A stretch of DNA of 64,000 bases, from the NCBI RefSeq assembly GCF_000716715.1, contig NZ_JNYJ01000052.1:1-64000 (forward strand), read 5' to 3'. Within the stretch, counting starts at the first letter, position 1. Each line of letters opens with the position of its first letter. Below, piece after piece: positions 21,045 to 29,677 of the stretch. The translations under genes were made by a program, and so were the position numbers. The notes under the pieces were generated by a model that made no database searches, had not been told where the DNA came from, and saw nothing but the letters and a program-made list of their open reading frames with translations. This DNA is from Dactylosporangium aurantiacum (lineage in GTDB: Bacteria; Actinomycetota; Actinomycetes; Mycobacteriales; Micromonosporaceae).

Positions 21045-22445
21045 GTGACGATGGTGCTGCACAAGGTTCTCCCACCTCGGCGGCGGCAGGGCGCGGACGG
21101 CAACCCGTTCGCGACGGTCGCCAACCCGGCGCTGGACCAGCGGGTGACCGCGCCCCGCGACGCCCTGGCCGAGGACCCTGTACCGGCGGACGCCGCCTAC
21201 CAGCTCGTGCACGACGAGCTGATGCTCGACGGCAACGCCCGGCTGAACCTCGCCACGTTCGTGACGACCTGGATGGAGCCGCAGGCGACCCGCCTCATGG
21301 CCGAATGCGTCGACAAGAACATGATCGACAAGGACGAGTACCCGCAGACCGCCGAGTTCGAGCGGCGCTGCGTCAGCATCCTCGCCGACCTGTGGCACGC
21401 CCCGGACCCGGCCGACGTCATCGGCTGCTCGACCACCGGCTCCAGCGAGGCGTGCATGCTCGCCGGGCTGGCCCTGAAGCGGCGCTGGTCGGCCCGGCGG
21501 CCCGGCGCCGGCCGGCCGAACCTGGTGATGGGCATCAACGTGCAGGTCTGCTGGGACAAGTTCTGCAACTACTGGGAGGTCGAGCCGCGCCTGGTGCCGA
21601 TGGACGGCGACCGGCTGCACCTCACCGCGCAGGAGGCGGTCGCCCACTGCGACGAGAACACCATCGGCGTCGTCGCGGTCCTCGGCTCCACGTTCGACGG
21701 CAGCTACGAACCGGTCGCCGAGATCGCCGCCGCGCTCGACGACCTGCAGCGGCGCACCGGCTGGGACATCCCGGTGCACGTCGACGGCGCCTCCGGGGCG
21801 ATGATCGCGCCGTTCCTGGACCCGGACCTGCAGTGGGACTTCCGCCTGGACCGGGTCGCGTCGATCAACACCTCCGGCCACAAGTACGGCCTGGTGTACC
21901 CGGGCGTCGGCTGGGTGCTGTGGCGGCACCGCGACGCCCTGCCGGAGGACCTCGTCTTCAACGTCAACTATCTCGGCGGGAGCATGCCGACGTTCGCGCT
22001 GAACTTCTCCCGCCCCGGCGCCGAGGTCGTCGCCCAGTACTACACGTTCTTCCGCCTCGGCCGCGCCGGCTTCCGCGCCGTGCAGCAGGCGTCCCGCGAC
22101 GTGGCGCTGCACCTGTCGGCGGGCATCGCGGCCACCGGCCTGTTCCGGCTGCTGAGCCGCGGCGACCAGCTGCCGGTGTTCGCGTTCACCACGGCCCCCG
22201 ACGTCGAGGCGTTCAACGTGTTCGACGTGTCCCGGCGGCTGCGCGAGCGCGGCTGGCTGGTGCCCGCGTACACCTTCCCGGCCAACCGCACCGACCTGGC
22301 CGTGCTGCGCGTCGTGGTCCGCAACGGCTTCACCCGCGACCTGGCCGACCTGCTCCTGGCCGACCTGCACCGGCTGCTGCCGGAGCTGCAGGCCCAGCCC
22401 GGCCCGCTGCACACCGCCTGCGACGCCACCGGTTTCCACCACTGA
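21045..22445 (+). CDS. gadB: Glutamate decarboxylase
   Basis: 466 residues. PLP-dependent group II decarboxylase of the Gad family converting glutamate to GABA with proton consumption. The GCSTTGSSEACML PLP-phosphate region, HVDGASGAMIAPF and catalytic K280 in NTSGHKYGLVYPG are present. The C-terminal GFHH tail resembles the HH end of E. coli GadB, which closes the active site at neutral pH. GTG 21045 is favoured by spacing from AGGAC; ATG 21051 is an alternative. No antiporter (GadC) gene is adjacent. Confidence 0.93.
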   Translation: MTMVLHKVLPPRRRQGADGNPFATVANPALDQRVTAPRDALAEDPVPADAAYQLVHDELMLDGNARLNLATFVTTWMEPQATRLMAECVDKNMIDKDEYPQTAEFERRCVSILADLWHAPDPADVIGCSTTGSSEACMLAGLALKRRWSARRPGAGRPNLVMGINVQVCWDKFCNYWEVEPRLVPMDGDRLHLTAQEAVAHCDENTIGVVAVLGSTFDGSYEPVAEIAAALDDLQRRTGWDIPVHVDGASGAMIAPFLDPDLQWDFRLDRVASINTSGHKYGLVYPGVGWVLWRHRDALPEDLVFNVNYLGGSMPTFALNFSRPGAEVVAQYYTFFRLGRAGFRAVQQASRDVALHLSAGIAATGLFRLLSRGDQLPVFAFTTAPDVEAFNVFDVSRRLRERGWLVPAYTFPANRTDLAVLRVVVRNGFTRDLADLLLADLHRLLPELQAQPGPLHTACDATGFHH

Positions 22446-22539
22446 GCGGGACGGGGACCGTCGGCCCGGCCGGGCATGACATCGCGCTGGCGATCCTGCT
22501 GGTCGAGCTCGTCTGGTCGAGGTCGTCGCGTTCGGGGTG

Positions 22540-22810
22540 CCCGTGTCCACGGTGCTGTGGCGTACGCCGGCGGGTGGCGCACCCCGACGGTGCTGCCCGC
22601 CGGGATGCGGCTCAGCGGCGCCGGCCGGTCGATGCGGGAGGCGGTCTTGACCGGCGCTCGGGGCGCCCAACCGCGCTGCACCCAGTAGGCGTCGAACGCC
22701 TCGAACGTGGTGACCTCGAGCATGGTGAGCCATTTTGCGAGCGCCGGCATAGCCGTAGACGCCAGGGGTGAGCATCCGCACCGGGAAGCCATGTTCGGGT
22801 TGATTGCGGC
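22540..22810 (-). pseudogene. Sulfite-oxidase-family molybdopterin enzyme, C-terminal remnant
   Basis: The minus strand reads EHGFPVRMLTPGVYGYAGA and then, after a one-base shift in an A4 run at 22736-22733, TFEAFDAYWVQRGWAPRAP and KTASRIDRPAPLSRIPAGST. These are the linker and dimerisation-domain signature of sulfite-oxidase-like proteins. The catalytic N-terminal domain is missing, and further shifts break the C-terminus. Identification is by remembered family pattern; inactivity is clear from the sequence. Confidence 0.65.
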
Positions 22811-23474
22811 GTGCTCGTTGCCGGCCTCGTCCTGCCGGGCTGGGCGATGCGGGCGGCCGTCACGCGCCGGCTGGGGGACTGGCCGCATACTCTCGTCCCG
22901 CCGGCGCTGCTGGTGATGCTGCCGGTCGGAATCGCCGCCGGTGGGCACTGGCAGAATCCATGGGAGACGTCATCGTGCCGGGCTCTGGTGGCCGTCGTCG
23001 CGCACCTGACTGTCGCGCTGCTGATCCGCCCAGGCCGAGCAGGGCCGATGGCTGACGAAATCGCTCGAGGAGAGCAGGATCCCGCTCGTCGCACCGGTGA
23101 CGGCGGGCTACATCCCGTCGGCGGTCGGGCTCGGCGACTACACGCTTGTGATACGGATGACGGGCGTGTCCGGCGGTTCCGCCGCGGGTAGGACCTTCAC
23201 CGTCGCCATCCACGCGGCGTGGTCCACGGCCGGCTGCACCAGCACGAGACTGTGCTGGCCCGGCGCCTCCGGCCCGTATCGAACACGGTGCGGACCCCGG
23301 CGACACCGTGCTGCACCCGATCGGAGCACGGGAGTTGGCCCGGCTTCCCCGCATCAGCATCCACGGCGTCGAGCCCGACTGAGTGAAGCCGCGTCCCCTG
23401 CCCGGGTGAGACGCGGAGTGGTCCGCGATGCCACAGCCCGTCCGGCACGATCCCCGACGACGCGATGACCGCGC
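22811..23474. other. Degenerate intergenic region
   Basis: About 660 bases with no credible gene. A short plus-strand frame from 22811 has two hydrophobic stretches (including PHTLVPPALLVMLPVGIAAG) but no homologue I recognise and no good ribosome-binding site. It is probably part of the same decayed block as the sulfite-oxidase remnant. Confidence 0.4.
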
Positions 23475-24485
23475 TCAAGCCCGCCTGAGCGGCCCTCCCG
23501 GCACAGGCGTTGCGGTGGAGTCGTCGGCCCCGGCCCGCATGTCGGCCCGCATGCCGGCCCGCATGTCGGCCCGCATGCCGGCCCGCATGTCGGCCCGCAT
23601 GCCGGCCCGCACGTCGGCCCGTGCGCCGGTCCGTGCGTCGGTCCAGGACGCGAGCAGGTCGAGAGCGTGCGCGGTCGCTGAGGCAGGTTCCGCGGCGTAC
23701 AAGGTGAGGGAGAGACCGGGTTCGGAGACCAGGTCGACGCTTTCGTAGGCGAGTTCGAGGTCGCCGACGTCGCGGTGATGGAAGCGTTTCGTGCCGGCAC
23801 CGTGGGCGCGGACGTTGTGCGCGCTCCAGCGGCGCCGGAACGCGTCGCTGCGCGTGCTGAGCTCACCGACGAGGTCGTGCAGGTCCTTGTCGTGCGGGTC
23901 GCGGCCCGCCTCGGTGTGCAGGATCGCCACGCAGGTGTCGGCGGCGGTGTCCCAGTCAGGGTAGAAATCGCGAGCGTCGTCGAGGTACAGGAACGTGAAC
24001 CGGGCGAAGTTCGGGCAGCCGTCGGGCGCGGTGGCGGAGACGGCCGCGTGCATGGCACGGCCGAGGTGGTTCGCCGCGAGCAGGTCCATCCGGCCGTTGC
24101 GGATGATGGCCGGCGCGGTGAACCGGTCCAGGACCCACTGCAGGCTCGGCCGCGGCGTCCACCGCTTGGAGGGCCTGCGGCGAGGGCGCATGCCGGCGCT
24201 GGTGCCGTCGGCGGCATGCGCGAGGTGGAAGAGGTGCGCACGTTCCGCGTCGTCGAGCTGCAGCGCCCGGGCGATCGCGTCAAGCACCGACGCGGACACG
24301 CCCGCGATCGCGCCGCGCTCCAGCTTCGAGTAGTACTCGACGCTCACCCCGGCCAGGGTCGCCACCTCGCCGCGGCGCAGCCCCGGGACCCGGCGGTTGC
24401 CGGCGTCGGGCAGCCCCGCCTGCCTGGGGGTGATGTTCGCCCGGCGGGAGATGAGGAAGTCGCGGACCTCGGCGTGGTTGGCCAT
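23475..24485 (-). CDS. XRE-family regulator with MmyB-like ligand-binding domain
   Basis: 336 residues from ATG 24485; an upstream frame extension is possible. The N-terminal helix-turn-helix has VPGLRRGEVATLAGVSVEYY and KLERG. The MmyB-like PAS-type domain (about 115-280) has the typical WVLDRFTAPAIIRNGRMDLL, ANHLGRAMH and KRFHHRDVGDLELAYE signatures. Members bind fatty-acid-like or flavin ligands and usually control an adjacent divergent oxidoreductase gene; here an alcohol dehydrogenase lies divergently at 24778. The C-terminus is extended by a perfect 8-residue tandem repeat (MRADMRAG) absent from most relatives. Confidence 0.9.
   Translation of the reverse strand: MANHAEVRDFLISRRANITPRQAGLPDAGNRRVPGLRRGEVATLAGVSVEYYSKLERGAIAGVSASVLDAIARALQLDDAERAHLFHLAHAADGTSAGMRPRRRPSKRWTPRPSLQWVLDRFTAPAIIRNGRMDLLAANHLGRAMHAAVSATAPDGCPNFARFTFLYLDDARDFYPDWDTAADTCVAILHTEAGRDPHDKDLHDLVGELSTRSDAFRRRWSAHNVRAHGAGTKRFHHRDVGDLELAYESVDLVSEPGLSLTLYAAEPASATAHALDLLASWTDARTGARADVRAGMRADMRAGMRADMRAGMRADMRAGADDSTATPVPGGPLRRA
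23534..23625. repeat. 24-bp coding minisatellite in the regulator 3' end
   Basis: Tandem 24-base units made of GCATGTCGGCCC and GCATGCCGGCCC halves, repeated a little over three times with degenerate copies downstream. On the minus strand it encodes (M)RADMRAG repeats. Identical units suggest recent slippage. Confidence 0.8.
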
Positions 24486-24777
24486 GCCTTCGACGGTACG
24501 ACCTGGCACGGTCCTGCTGGGGTGCCCTGTCAGTACACGTTTCACTGGTGACTCCCCGCGGCGCGCCGGACGCGGTTAGCTCGTGACGAGGTCATCCATG
24601 GCAGGTCCGCGAGTCCGGGAGGCGTCACGATCGACCCCACCGACGACTTCACCGGCAGGTCGCGTTGGCCACCGGTGCGAGTCGCGGCACCGTCGAGTCC
24701 GGTCTGGACCAGCTTGACCGTCTCGCCCCGGCGCCACCGTCGAGAAGCTCTGAGCACCGCCAGCGAAAGGAACCTTC

Positions 24778-25800
24778 ATGCAAGGCACCATGTTGTACGC
24801 GCCCGGCGACGTCCGCGTCGAGCAGCGCGAGGAGCCGCGGATCGTCGAGTCGACCGACGCGATCATCCGCCTCTCCGCCTCCTGCGTCTGCGGCTCCGAC
24901 CTGTGGCCGTACCGCGGCATCGAACAGCTCAACGGCCCGTCCCCGATGGGCCACGAGTACGTCGGCATCGTCGAGGAGGTCGGCGCCGACGTCCGCACCG
25001 TCAAGCCTGGGCAGTTTGTCGTCGGCTCGTTCTTCGCCTCCGACAACACCTGCGAGATCTGCCGCGCCGGCTACCAGTCCTCCTGTGTGCGCCGCCAGCC
25101 GATCGGTGCCAACGGTGCGCAGGCGCAGTATCTGCGGGTGCCGCTCGCCGACGGCACCCTCGTCGCCACCCCCGAGCTGCCCTCCGCCGACCTGATCCCG
25201 GGCCTGCTCGCCGCCTCCGACGTGCTCGGCACCGGCTGGTTCGCCGCCGTCGCCGCCGAGGTCGGCCCGGGCAAGACCGTCGCCGTCGTCGGTGACGGCG
25301 CCGTCGGCCTGCTCGGCGTCCTGGCGGCCCGGCAGCTCGGCGCGGAGCGGGTCATTGTCATGAGCCGGCACGCCGACCGGCGGAAACTCGCCATCGAGTA
25401 CGGCGCGACCGACATCGTCACCGAACGCGGCGACGAAGGCGTCGCCCGGATCATGGACCTCACCGACGGGCTCGGCGCGCATTCGACCATTGAGGCGGTC
25501 GGCACCCAGGAGTCGATGCTGCAGGCCATCCACTCGACGCGGCCCGGCGGCCACCTCGGCTACGTCGGCGTCACCCACGACGTGGCCCTGCCCGGCCTGG
25601 ACCTGTTCTTCTCCCATGTCCACCTGCACGGCGGCCCCGCACCGGTACGCCGCTTCCTGCCCGAACTCATCGACCTGATCCTCACCCGCCAGATCGACCC
25701 GGGCAAGGTGTTCGACCTGACCCTGCCGTTGGAGCAGGCCGCCGACGGGTACCAGGCGATGGACGAACGCCGCGCGATCAAGGTACTGCTGCAGCCGTAA
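24778..25800 (+). CDS. Zinc-dependent alcohol dehydrogenase (MDR family)
   Basis: 340 residues from ATG 24778 with GAAAGGAAC upstream. GroES-like domain with the catalytic-zinc motif CVCGSDLWPYRG and GHEYVGIVEEVG. The structural-zinc lobe is reduced (CEICRAGYQSSC). Rossmann domain with VVGDGAVGLLGVLAA and NAD(P)-binding residues after it (SRHADRRKLA). It acts as an NAD(P)-dependent alcohol/aldehyde oxidoreductase; the substrate is unknown. It is followed 11 bases later by a cupin gene in the same operon and probably controlled by the divergent XRE regulator. Confidence 0.92.
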   Translation: MQGTMLYAPGDVRVEQREEPRIVESTDAIIRLSASCVCGSDLWPYRGIEQLNGPSPMGHEYVGIVEEVGADVRTVKPGQFVVGSFFASDNTCEICRAGYQSSCVRRQPIGANGAQAQYLRVPLADGTLVATPELPSADLIPGLLAASDVLGTGWFAAVAAEVGPGKTVAVVGDGAVGLLGVLAARQLGAERVIVMSRHADRRKLAIEYGATDIVTERGDEGVARIMDLTDGLGAHSTIEAVGTQESMLQAIHSTRPGGHLGYVGVTHDVALPGLDLFFSHVHLHGGPAPVRRFLPELIDLILTRQIDPGKVFDLTLPLEQAADGYQAMDERRAIKVLLQP

Positions 25801-25811
25801 GGAGCCGAACG

Positions 25812-26207
25812 ATGATTACTCGAAGTGGAACGCTACCGTCGAGTCGGGGCCCCGCTGAATCATTCACTGGCGAGGTACACATCCAGCCGCTCTTCGACGC
25901 CGAGGATGCCGCGCCGTACACCGGGGCGGCCGTCACCTTCACCGCCGGCGCCCGCACCGCGTGGCACACGCACCCGGGCGGGCAGCGGCTCGTGGTCACC
26001 GAAGGGGTCGGCCGCACCCAGCAGGCCGGCGGACCGGTCGAGGAGTTCGGCCCCGGCGACGTGATCTGGTGCCCGCCCGGCGTGAAGCACTGGCACGGCG
26101 CGGGCCCGGACGGGCCCATGACCCACCTCGCGCTGACCAACGTCCGCGACGGACAGGTCGTGCAATGGCTCGAACACGTCACCGACGCGGAGTACCACGC
26201 CCGCTGA
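25812..26207 (+). CDS. Cupin-domain protein
   Basis: 131 residues from ATG 25812 with AAGGAGCC upstream. Single cupin barrel with metal ligands in WHTHPGGQRLVVTEG (motif 1) and CPPGVKHWHGAGP (motif 2). It resembles the cupins often encoded beside alcohol dehydrogenases, aldo-keto reductases and carboxymuconolactone-decarboxylase-like proteins. It is coupled to the dehydrogenase gene 11 bases upstream. Small-molecule binding or an isomerase/dioxygenase role is possible; the substrate is not deducible. Confidence 0.88.
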   Translation: MITRSGTLPSSRGPAESFTGEVHIQPLFDAEDAAPYTGAAVTFTAGARTAWHTHPGGQRLVVTEGVGRTQQAGGPVEEFGPGDVIWCPPGVKHWHGAGPDGPMTHLALTNVRDGQVVQWLEHVTDAEYHAR

Positions 26208-26319
26208 GCCCCGGTCACGAGCGACCACGGGCGTCGGCAAGTGGAGGTGATCGTCGGCGGGGTGACGGGCACGTTGTCGCGGCCGGAGGTGTTGCTGGGC
26301 CGCGACGACGGGCACGTGT

Positions 26320-27288
26320 TCACCACCAATAGTTGTCCTGTGGCCGGTACGACGTCTCCAGGGCGCTGATTTCGTCGTCGGTGAGGTCGAGCTCGAGGGC
26401 GGCGACGGCGTCCTGCAGGTGGTTCGCCTTGGTGGCTCCCACGATCGGGCAGGAAACCACCGCCTTGGAGAGCAGCCAGGCCAGCGCAACCTGGGCCATC
26501 GCGACGCCGCGGTCCTCGGCGACCCGCTGGATGGCGTTCACCACCGGCTCGTCGACGTCGCGGTCGAACGCCTTGGCGACGTTGTCCGACGACGACCGGG
26601 CCGTCTGCTGACCCCATGGTCGCGCGGCCCGGCCTTTGGCCAGCGGCGAGTATGGAGTCAGCCCGACACCCTGATCGAGACACATCGGGATCATGTCGCG
26701 TTCTTCTTCGCGCTTGAGCACGTTGTACTGGTCCTGCATCGCCGTGAACGTCGTCCACCCGTTCAGCACGGCGGCATGTTGCGCCTTGGCGAACTGCCAC
26801 GCCCACATCGACGACGCACCGAGATACCGGACCTTGCCGACCCGGACCAGATCGTCGAGGGCCTGCATGGTCTCCTCGACCGGCGTCTCCGGGTCGAACC
26901 GGTGGATGTAGTAGACGTCGATGTAGTCGGTGCCCAGCCGCCGCAGCGACGCGTCCGCCTGCTCAAGGATGGCCTTGCGGGACAAGCCGCTGCCGCCTGG
27001 CCCGTCGTGCATCTTTCCGCTGACCTTGGTGGCCAGCACGATGTCCTCGCGGCGGGAAAATCGGCTGATCGCCCGGCCGACGAACTCCTCCGAGGTGCCG
27101 CCCTGGTAAACGTTCGCGGTGTCCCAGAAGGTCACACCCAGCTCGACGGCCTGCCGGAAGAACAGCGCCGCGGCCTCCTCGTCCAGCGTCCACTGATGCA
27201 TGCCGGCCTGGGGTTGGCCGTAGCTCATGCACCCCAGCCCGATACGGCTCACCCTCAGCCCGCTGCGACCCAGCCGTGTGAACTCCAC
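26320..27288 (-). CDS. Aldo-keto reductase
   Basis: 322 residues from GTG 27288, chosen because GGGAG lies 7-11 bases upstream; TTG 27303 would add five residues. TIM-barrel AKR with catalytic tetrad parts D (FWDTANVYQGG), Y in the same motif, K (LATKVSGKM) and H (YYIHRFD). The C-terminal NADPH-binding segment (PIVGATKANHLQDAV) is present. It belongs to the YajO/Tas-like AKR group reducing aldehydes or ketones with NADPH. It is convergent with the dehydrogenase/cupin operon. A LuxR-type remnant lies upstream. Confidence 0.93.
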   Translation of the reverse strand: MEFTRLGRSGLRVSRIGLGCMSYGQPQAGMHQWTLDEEAAALFFRQAVELGVTFWDTANVYQGGTSEEFVGRAISRFSRREDIVLATKVSGKMHDGPGGSGLSRKAILEQADASLRRLGTDYIDVYYIHRFDPETPVEETMQALDDLVRVGKVRYLGASSMWAWQFAKAQHAAVLNGWTTFTAMQDQYNVLKREEERDMIPMCLDQGVGLTPYSPLAKGRAARPWGQQTARSSSDNVAKAFDRDVDEPVVNAIQRVAEDRGVAMAQVALAWLLSKAVVSCPIVGATKANHLQDAVAALELDLTDDEISALETSYRPQDNYWW

Positions 27289-27431
27289 CGCAGTATCTCC
27301 CAACCCCGGCCAGCGCAGGCCCTGCGGCTCGGCCGCAAGTGCGCCTGCACTGCCGTACCGTCCAGCCTCGCCCGCGAACCCAGACAGTACCCGGCATGGT
27401 CAGCGCCGCACGCCTCCGACACCTGAGCGGT

Positions 27432-27580
27432 TCAGACAAGCCCGGTCTTGTGCGCGTAGATGACGGCGTGGATGCGGTCGCGAAGTTCGAGCTTGGCGAG
27501 GATGCGGCTGACGTGTGTCTTGACGGTGCCCTCGGTGACGAGCAGCCGGTGCGCGATCTCCTGGTTGGACATGCCTGGCC
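27432..27580 (-). pseudogene. C-terminal LuxR/NarL helix-turn-helix remnant
   Basis: The minus strand reads SNQEIAHRLLVTEGTVKTHV and then ILAKLELRDRIHAVIYAHKTG, the conserved DNA-binding end of NarL-type response regulators. The receiver domain and the first HTH helix are missing. Upstream of about 27580 the frame becomes unrelated and AT-richer. A short frame from 27668 could still be translated but lacks a recognisable N-terminus. Confidence 0.75.
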
Positions 27581-27888
27581 TTGTTCGTGAGTTCCGGCAC
27601 CAGATGTCGCTGAGCTTTGCCCCCACCGAGATCTCAATTGTCTCGATGTTCGCGAGTTTGGACGCCACTCTTCAGCGGGGACGGCTCATGTGTCGTCGGC
27701 GTATGCGCACCGCTCACGCGCGGTGATGGATGAGGAGGCAGGGCGCGCACTTGTCCGCGGCAGATCCGGGCGTCTGATCTTGCTGTATGCATGGTGATCC
27801 ACTTGCGGGATTTGCTGTACCGCTCGCCGGTGCGAGGCCGGATCAAGCCATGGGGATGAGATATCTTGCGAACAAGTTGCTATAGGCC

Positions 27889-27902
27889 GTAGCTTTAGCT
27901 AC
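27889..27902. promoter_or_regulatory. Palindrome abutting the TetR start codon
   Basis: GTAGCT-TT-AGCTAC, a perfect 6+6 inverted repeat ending one base before the TetR ATG, with TATAGG (27881-27886) just upstream as a -10 candidate. This suggests a nearly leaderless, self-repressed transcript. Confidence 0.5.
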
Positions 27903-28541
27903 ATGGCGGTAGGGAGTCGGCGAGAGCTTCGGCGCAACCAGACGATCGACGAGATCCTGACGATCGCGGTCGACGTCATGGCCGAGGTGGGCGTGGCCGG
28001 ACTCTCGCTGTCCGAGGTGGCTCGGCGGCTGGGCATCCGGCCGCCGTCGCTGTACAAGTACTTCCCGTCCCGGCTGGCACTCTTCGACCGGTTGTTCCAG
28101 CTCGGTCACCAGCAGCACCTCAACGACTTCCGGGCCGGCGCCGAGGCGGCCGAGCCGGGGCTGCCCGCGCTGCTCAGTGCCTTGCAGGCCAGCGGGCGCT
28201 GGGCGATGGCCAACCAGCCGTTGGCCCAGCTGCTCTTCTGGCGTCCGGTGCCCGGGTTCGAGCCGTCAGCAGAGGCGTTCGCGCCGAGCCAGGCGATGGT
28301 CGAGGACGTGCGACGCATGCTCGGTGACGCGGTGGAACGCGGCCAGCTCGCGCCGGGCGCGGCCACCGAGGAAGGCGTGGCTGTCCTGTCGGTGCTCGTC
28401 ACCGGGATGTTGTCACAGCAGCTGGCCAACGCTCCGCGGGAGTCGTTCGACCAGGGGCGGTTCACCCGCCTCGGACCGCAGATCTTCGCCATGTTCCGGG
28501 ATCGCTACCCACCGACGGAGGACCCCCATGGAGACAGTTGA
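27903..28541 (+). CDS. TetR-family regulator
   Basis: 212 residues. The N-terminal helix-turn-helix has AGLSLSEVARRLGIRPPSLYKYFPSR-type spacing (residues about 38-63). The C-terminal ligand domain resembles TetR_C_33/WHG types, with WAMANQPLAQLLFWRPVPGF. It is co-transcribed with, and overlaps by 14 bases, the downstream mycothiol-dependent-enzyme-like gene. It likely regulates its own operon through the palindrome touching its start codon. Confidence 0.9.
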   Translation: MAVGSRRELRRNQTIDEILTIAVDVMAEVGVAGLSLSEVARRLGIRPPSLYKYFPSRLALFDRLFQLGHQQHLNDFRAGAEAAEPGLPALLSALQASGRWAMANQPLAQLLFWRPVPGFEPSAEAFAPSQAMVEDVRRMLGDAVERGQLAPGAATEEGVAVLSVLVTGMLSQQLANAPRESFDQGRFTRLGPQIFAMFRDRYPPTEDPHGDS

Positions 28542-29292
28542 GCGCATTGCACCGCTCAGCCGGCGGCGCGCCGCCGTGGTCGCTGACGCCGAGCTGACCG
28601 CGTTCCAGGACGTGGTGTCCGCCTTGGACGGACCGGACTGGGACCGGGCGACCGACAGCGCCGGGTGGTCGGTGCGGGACATCGTCGCCCACGTCGCCGG
28701 GCAATACGAGGAGTTGGCCCGACTAGGCACGTTCCTGCGCCGGCTCCGGATCGCCAAGCGGCGGTACCCGGACCGGATCGCCCTCGACGGGCACAACCAG
28801 GTACAGATCGACGAGCTGGCCGGTCGGTCACCCGCGGAGCTGACCGCCCACCTGGCCCGCTTCGGCCCCAAAGGGCTGGCCGCGATTCGCCGCACGCCGG
28901 GGTTCGTGCGGCGACTACCCAGCACCATGTTCTTCCCCGAACCGGCACTGCCCGACCGACGGATGAGCTACCTGTTCGATGTGCTGACCCCCCGCGACAC
29001 CTGGATGCACCGCTTGGAGCTGGTCCGGGCCACCGAGCGGGAGTGGCGTCCGCACCCCCACGACGCCGACATCGTGGCGCAGGTGGTGCGTGACCTCGAC
29101 CAGGGTTGGCGAGGCAAGCCGATGGAGTTGACGCTGACCGGTCCGGCCGGCGGCACCTGGACGGTCGGAGCCGGACCGGCAGCCGACCGAGTAAACGCCG
29201 ACGTGATCGCCGCCATGCTGCATCTGTCCGGACGTGGCGGCCTCGATCTGCCACCGGGCAGCCCACTGGCCGACGCCTACGTCGTGTTTTAG
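28528..29292 (+). CDS. Maleylpyruvate-isomerase N-terminal (MDMPI/DinB-like) domain protein
   Basis: 254 residues from ATG 28528 (GGAGGA upstream), overlapping the TetR gene. The N-terminal four-helix DinB-like domain has WDRATDSAGWSVRDIVAHVAGQ, the metal-binding histidine pattern of mycothiol-dependent maleylpyruvate isomerase-type proteins. A second conserved part has RDTWMHRLELVRA with a further His. The C-terminal segment is SCP2-like (GPAGGTWTVGAG). Members are mycothiol-using enzymes or unknowns. Tight coupling to TetR suggests an inducible detoxification role. Confidence 0.85.
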   Translation: METVERIAPLSRRRAAVVADAELTAFQDVVSALDGPDWDRATDSAGWSVRDIVAHVAGQYEELARLGTFLRRLRIAKRRYPDRIALDGHNQVQIDELAGRSPAELTAHLARFGPKGLAAIRRTPGFVRRLPSTMFFPEPALPDRRMSYLFDVLTPRDTWMHRLELVRATEREWRPHPHDADIVAQVVRDLDQGWRGKPMELTLTGPAGGTWTVGAGPAADRVNADVIAAMLHLSGRGGLDLPPGSPLADAYVVF

Positions 29293-29677
29293 CCCGCCGA
29301 TTCGGCTTCATGATCGCTTACACGCAGCGTTGACGGGCTCGGGAGGGGCCGCCGACACCACCGCGTGGTCAAGATCCGCGAGCGGTGCCAGCGCTCACGG
29401 ACATTGCGGCGCGCGGTGCCGACTGTCAACGGCGGATTAGAACTGGATCTGGATCTGACCCACTTTTCGTGATGGGAGACTGACCCGGATCACTGTCGGT
29501 CCACTGTGTATGGTCGGCCGCCGTGCGAGTTTCCGATCTTGCGCGGAACTGCCGCACGGCGAACGCTGTCGACACCGGGCCACCGGCCGGCATCGGGGTG
29601 GACACCGCCGTACGGGCGAGCGACACCCCGACGGCCCTGACGTTATCGACGCGCTGGAGGGGCGCCGCCCGCAAACG
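29293..29677. other. Intergenic stretch, nothing recognised
   Basis: 385 bases between the MDMPI-type gene and the convergent anti-sigma gene. No ribosome-binding site with a plausible frame and no strong hairpin was seen. Confidence 0.5.

Noticed and set aside
22811..23191. Possible small membrane protein on the plus strand
   Set aside because: Two hydrophobic stretches, but no ribosome-binding site, no recognised family and an unstructured tail; within a decayed region.
23534..23625. Possible CRISPR array
   Set aside because: The 24-bp units are directly adjacent without unique spacers and lie inside a coding frame; it is a minisatellite.
24665..25295. Plus-strand frames overlapping the alcohol dehydrogenase start
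   Set aside because: Out-of-frame shadows of the dehydrogenase with Arg/Pro-rich composition.
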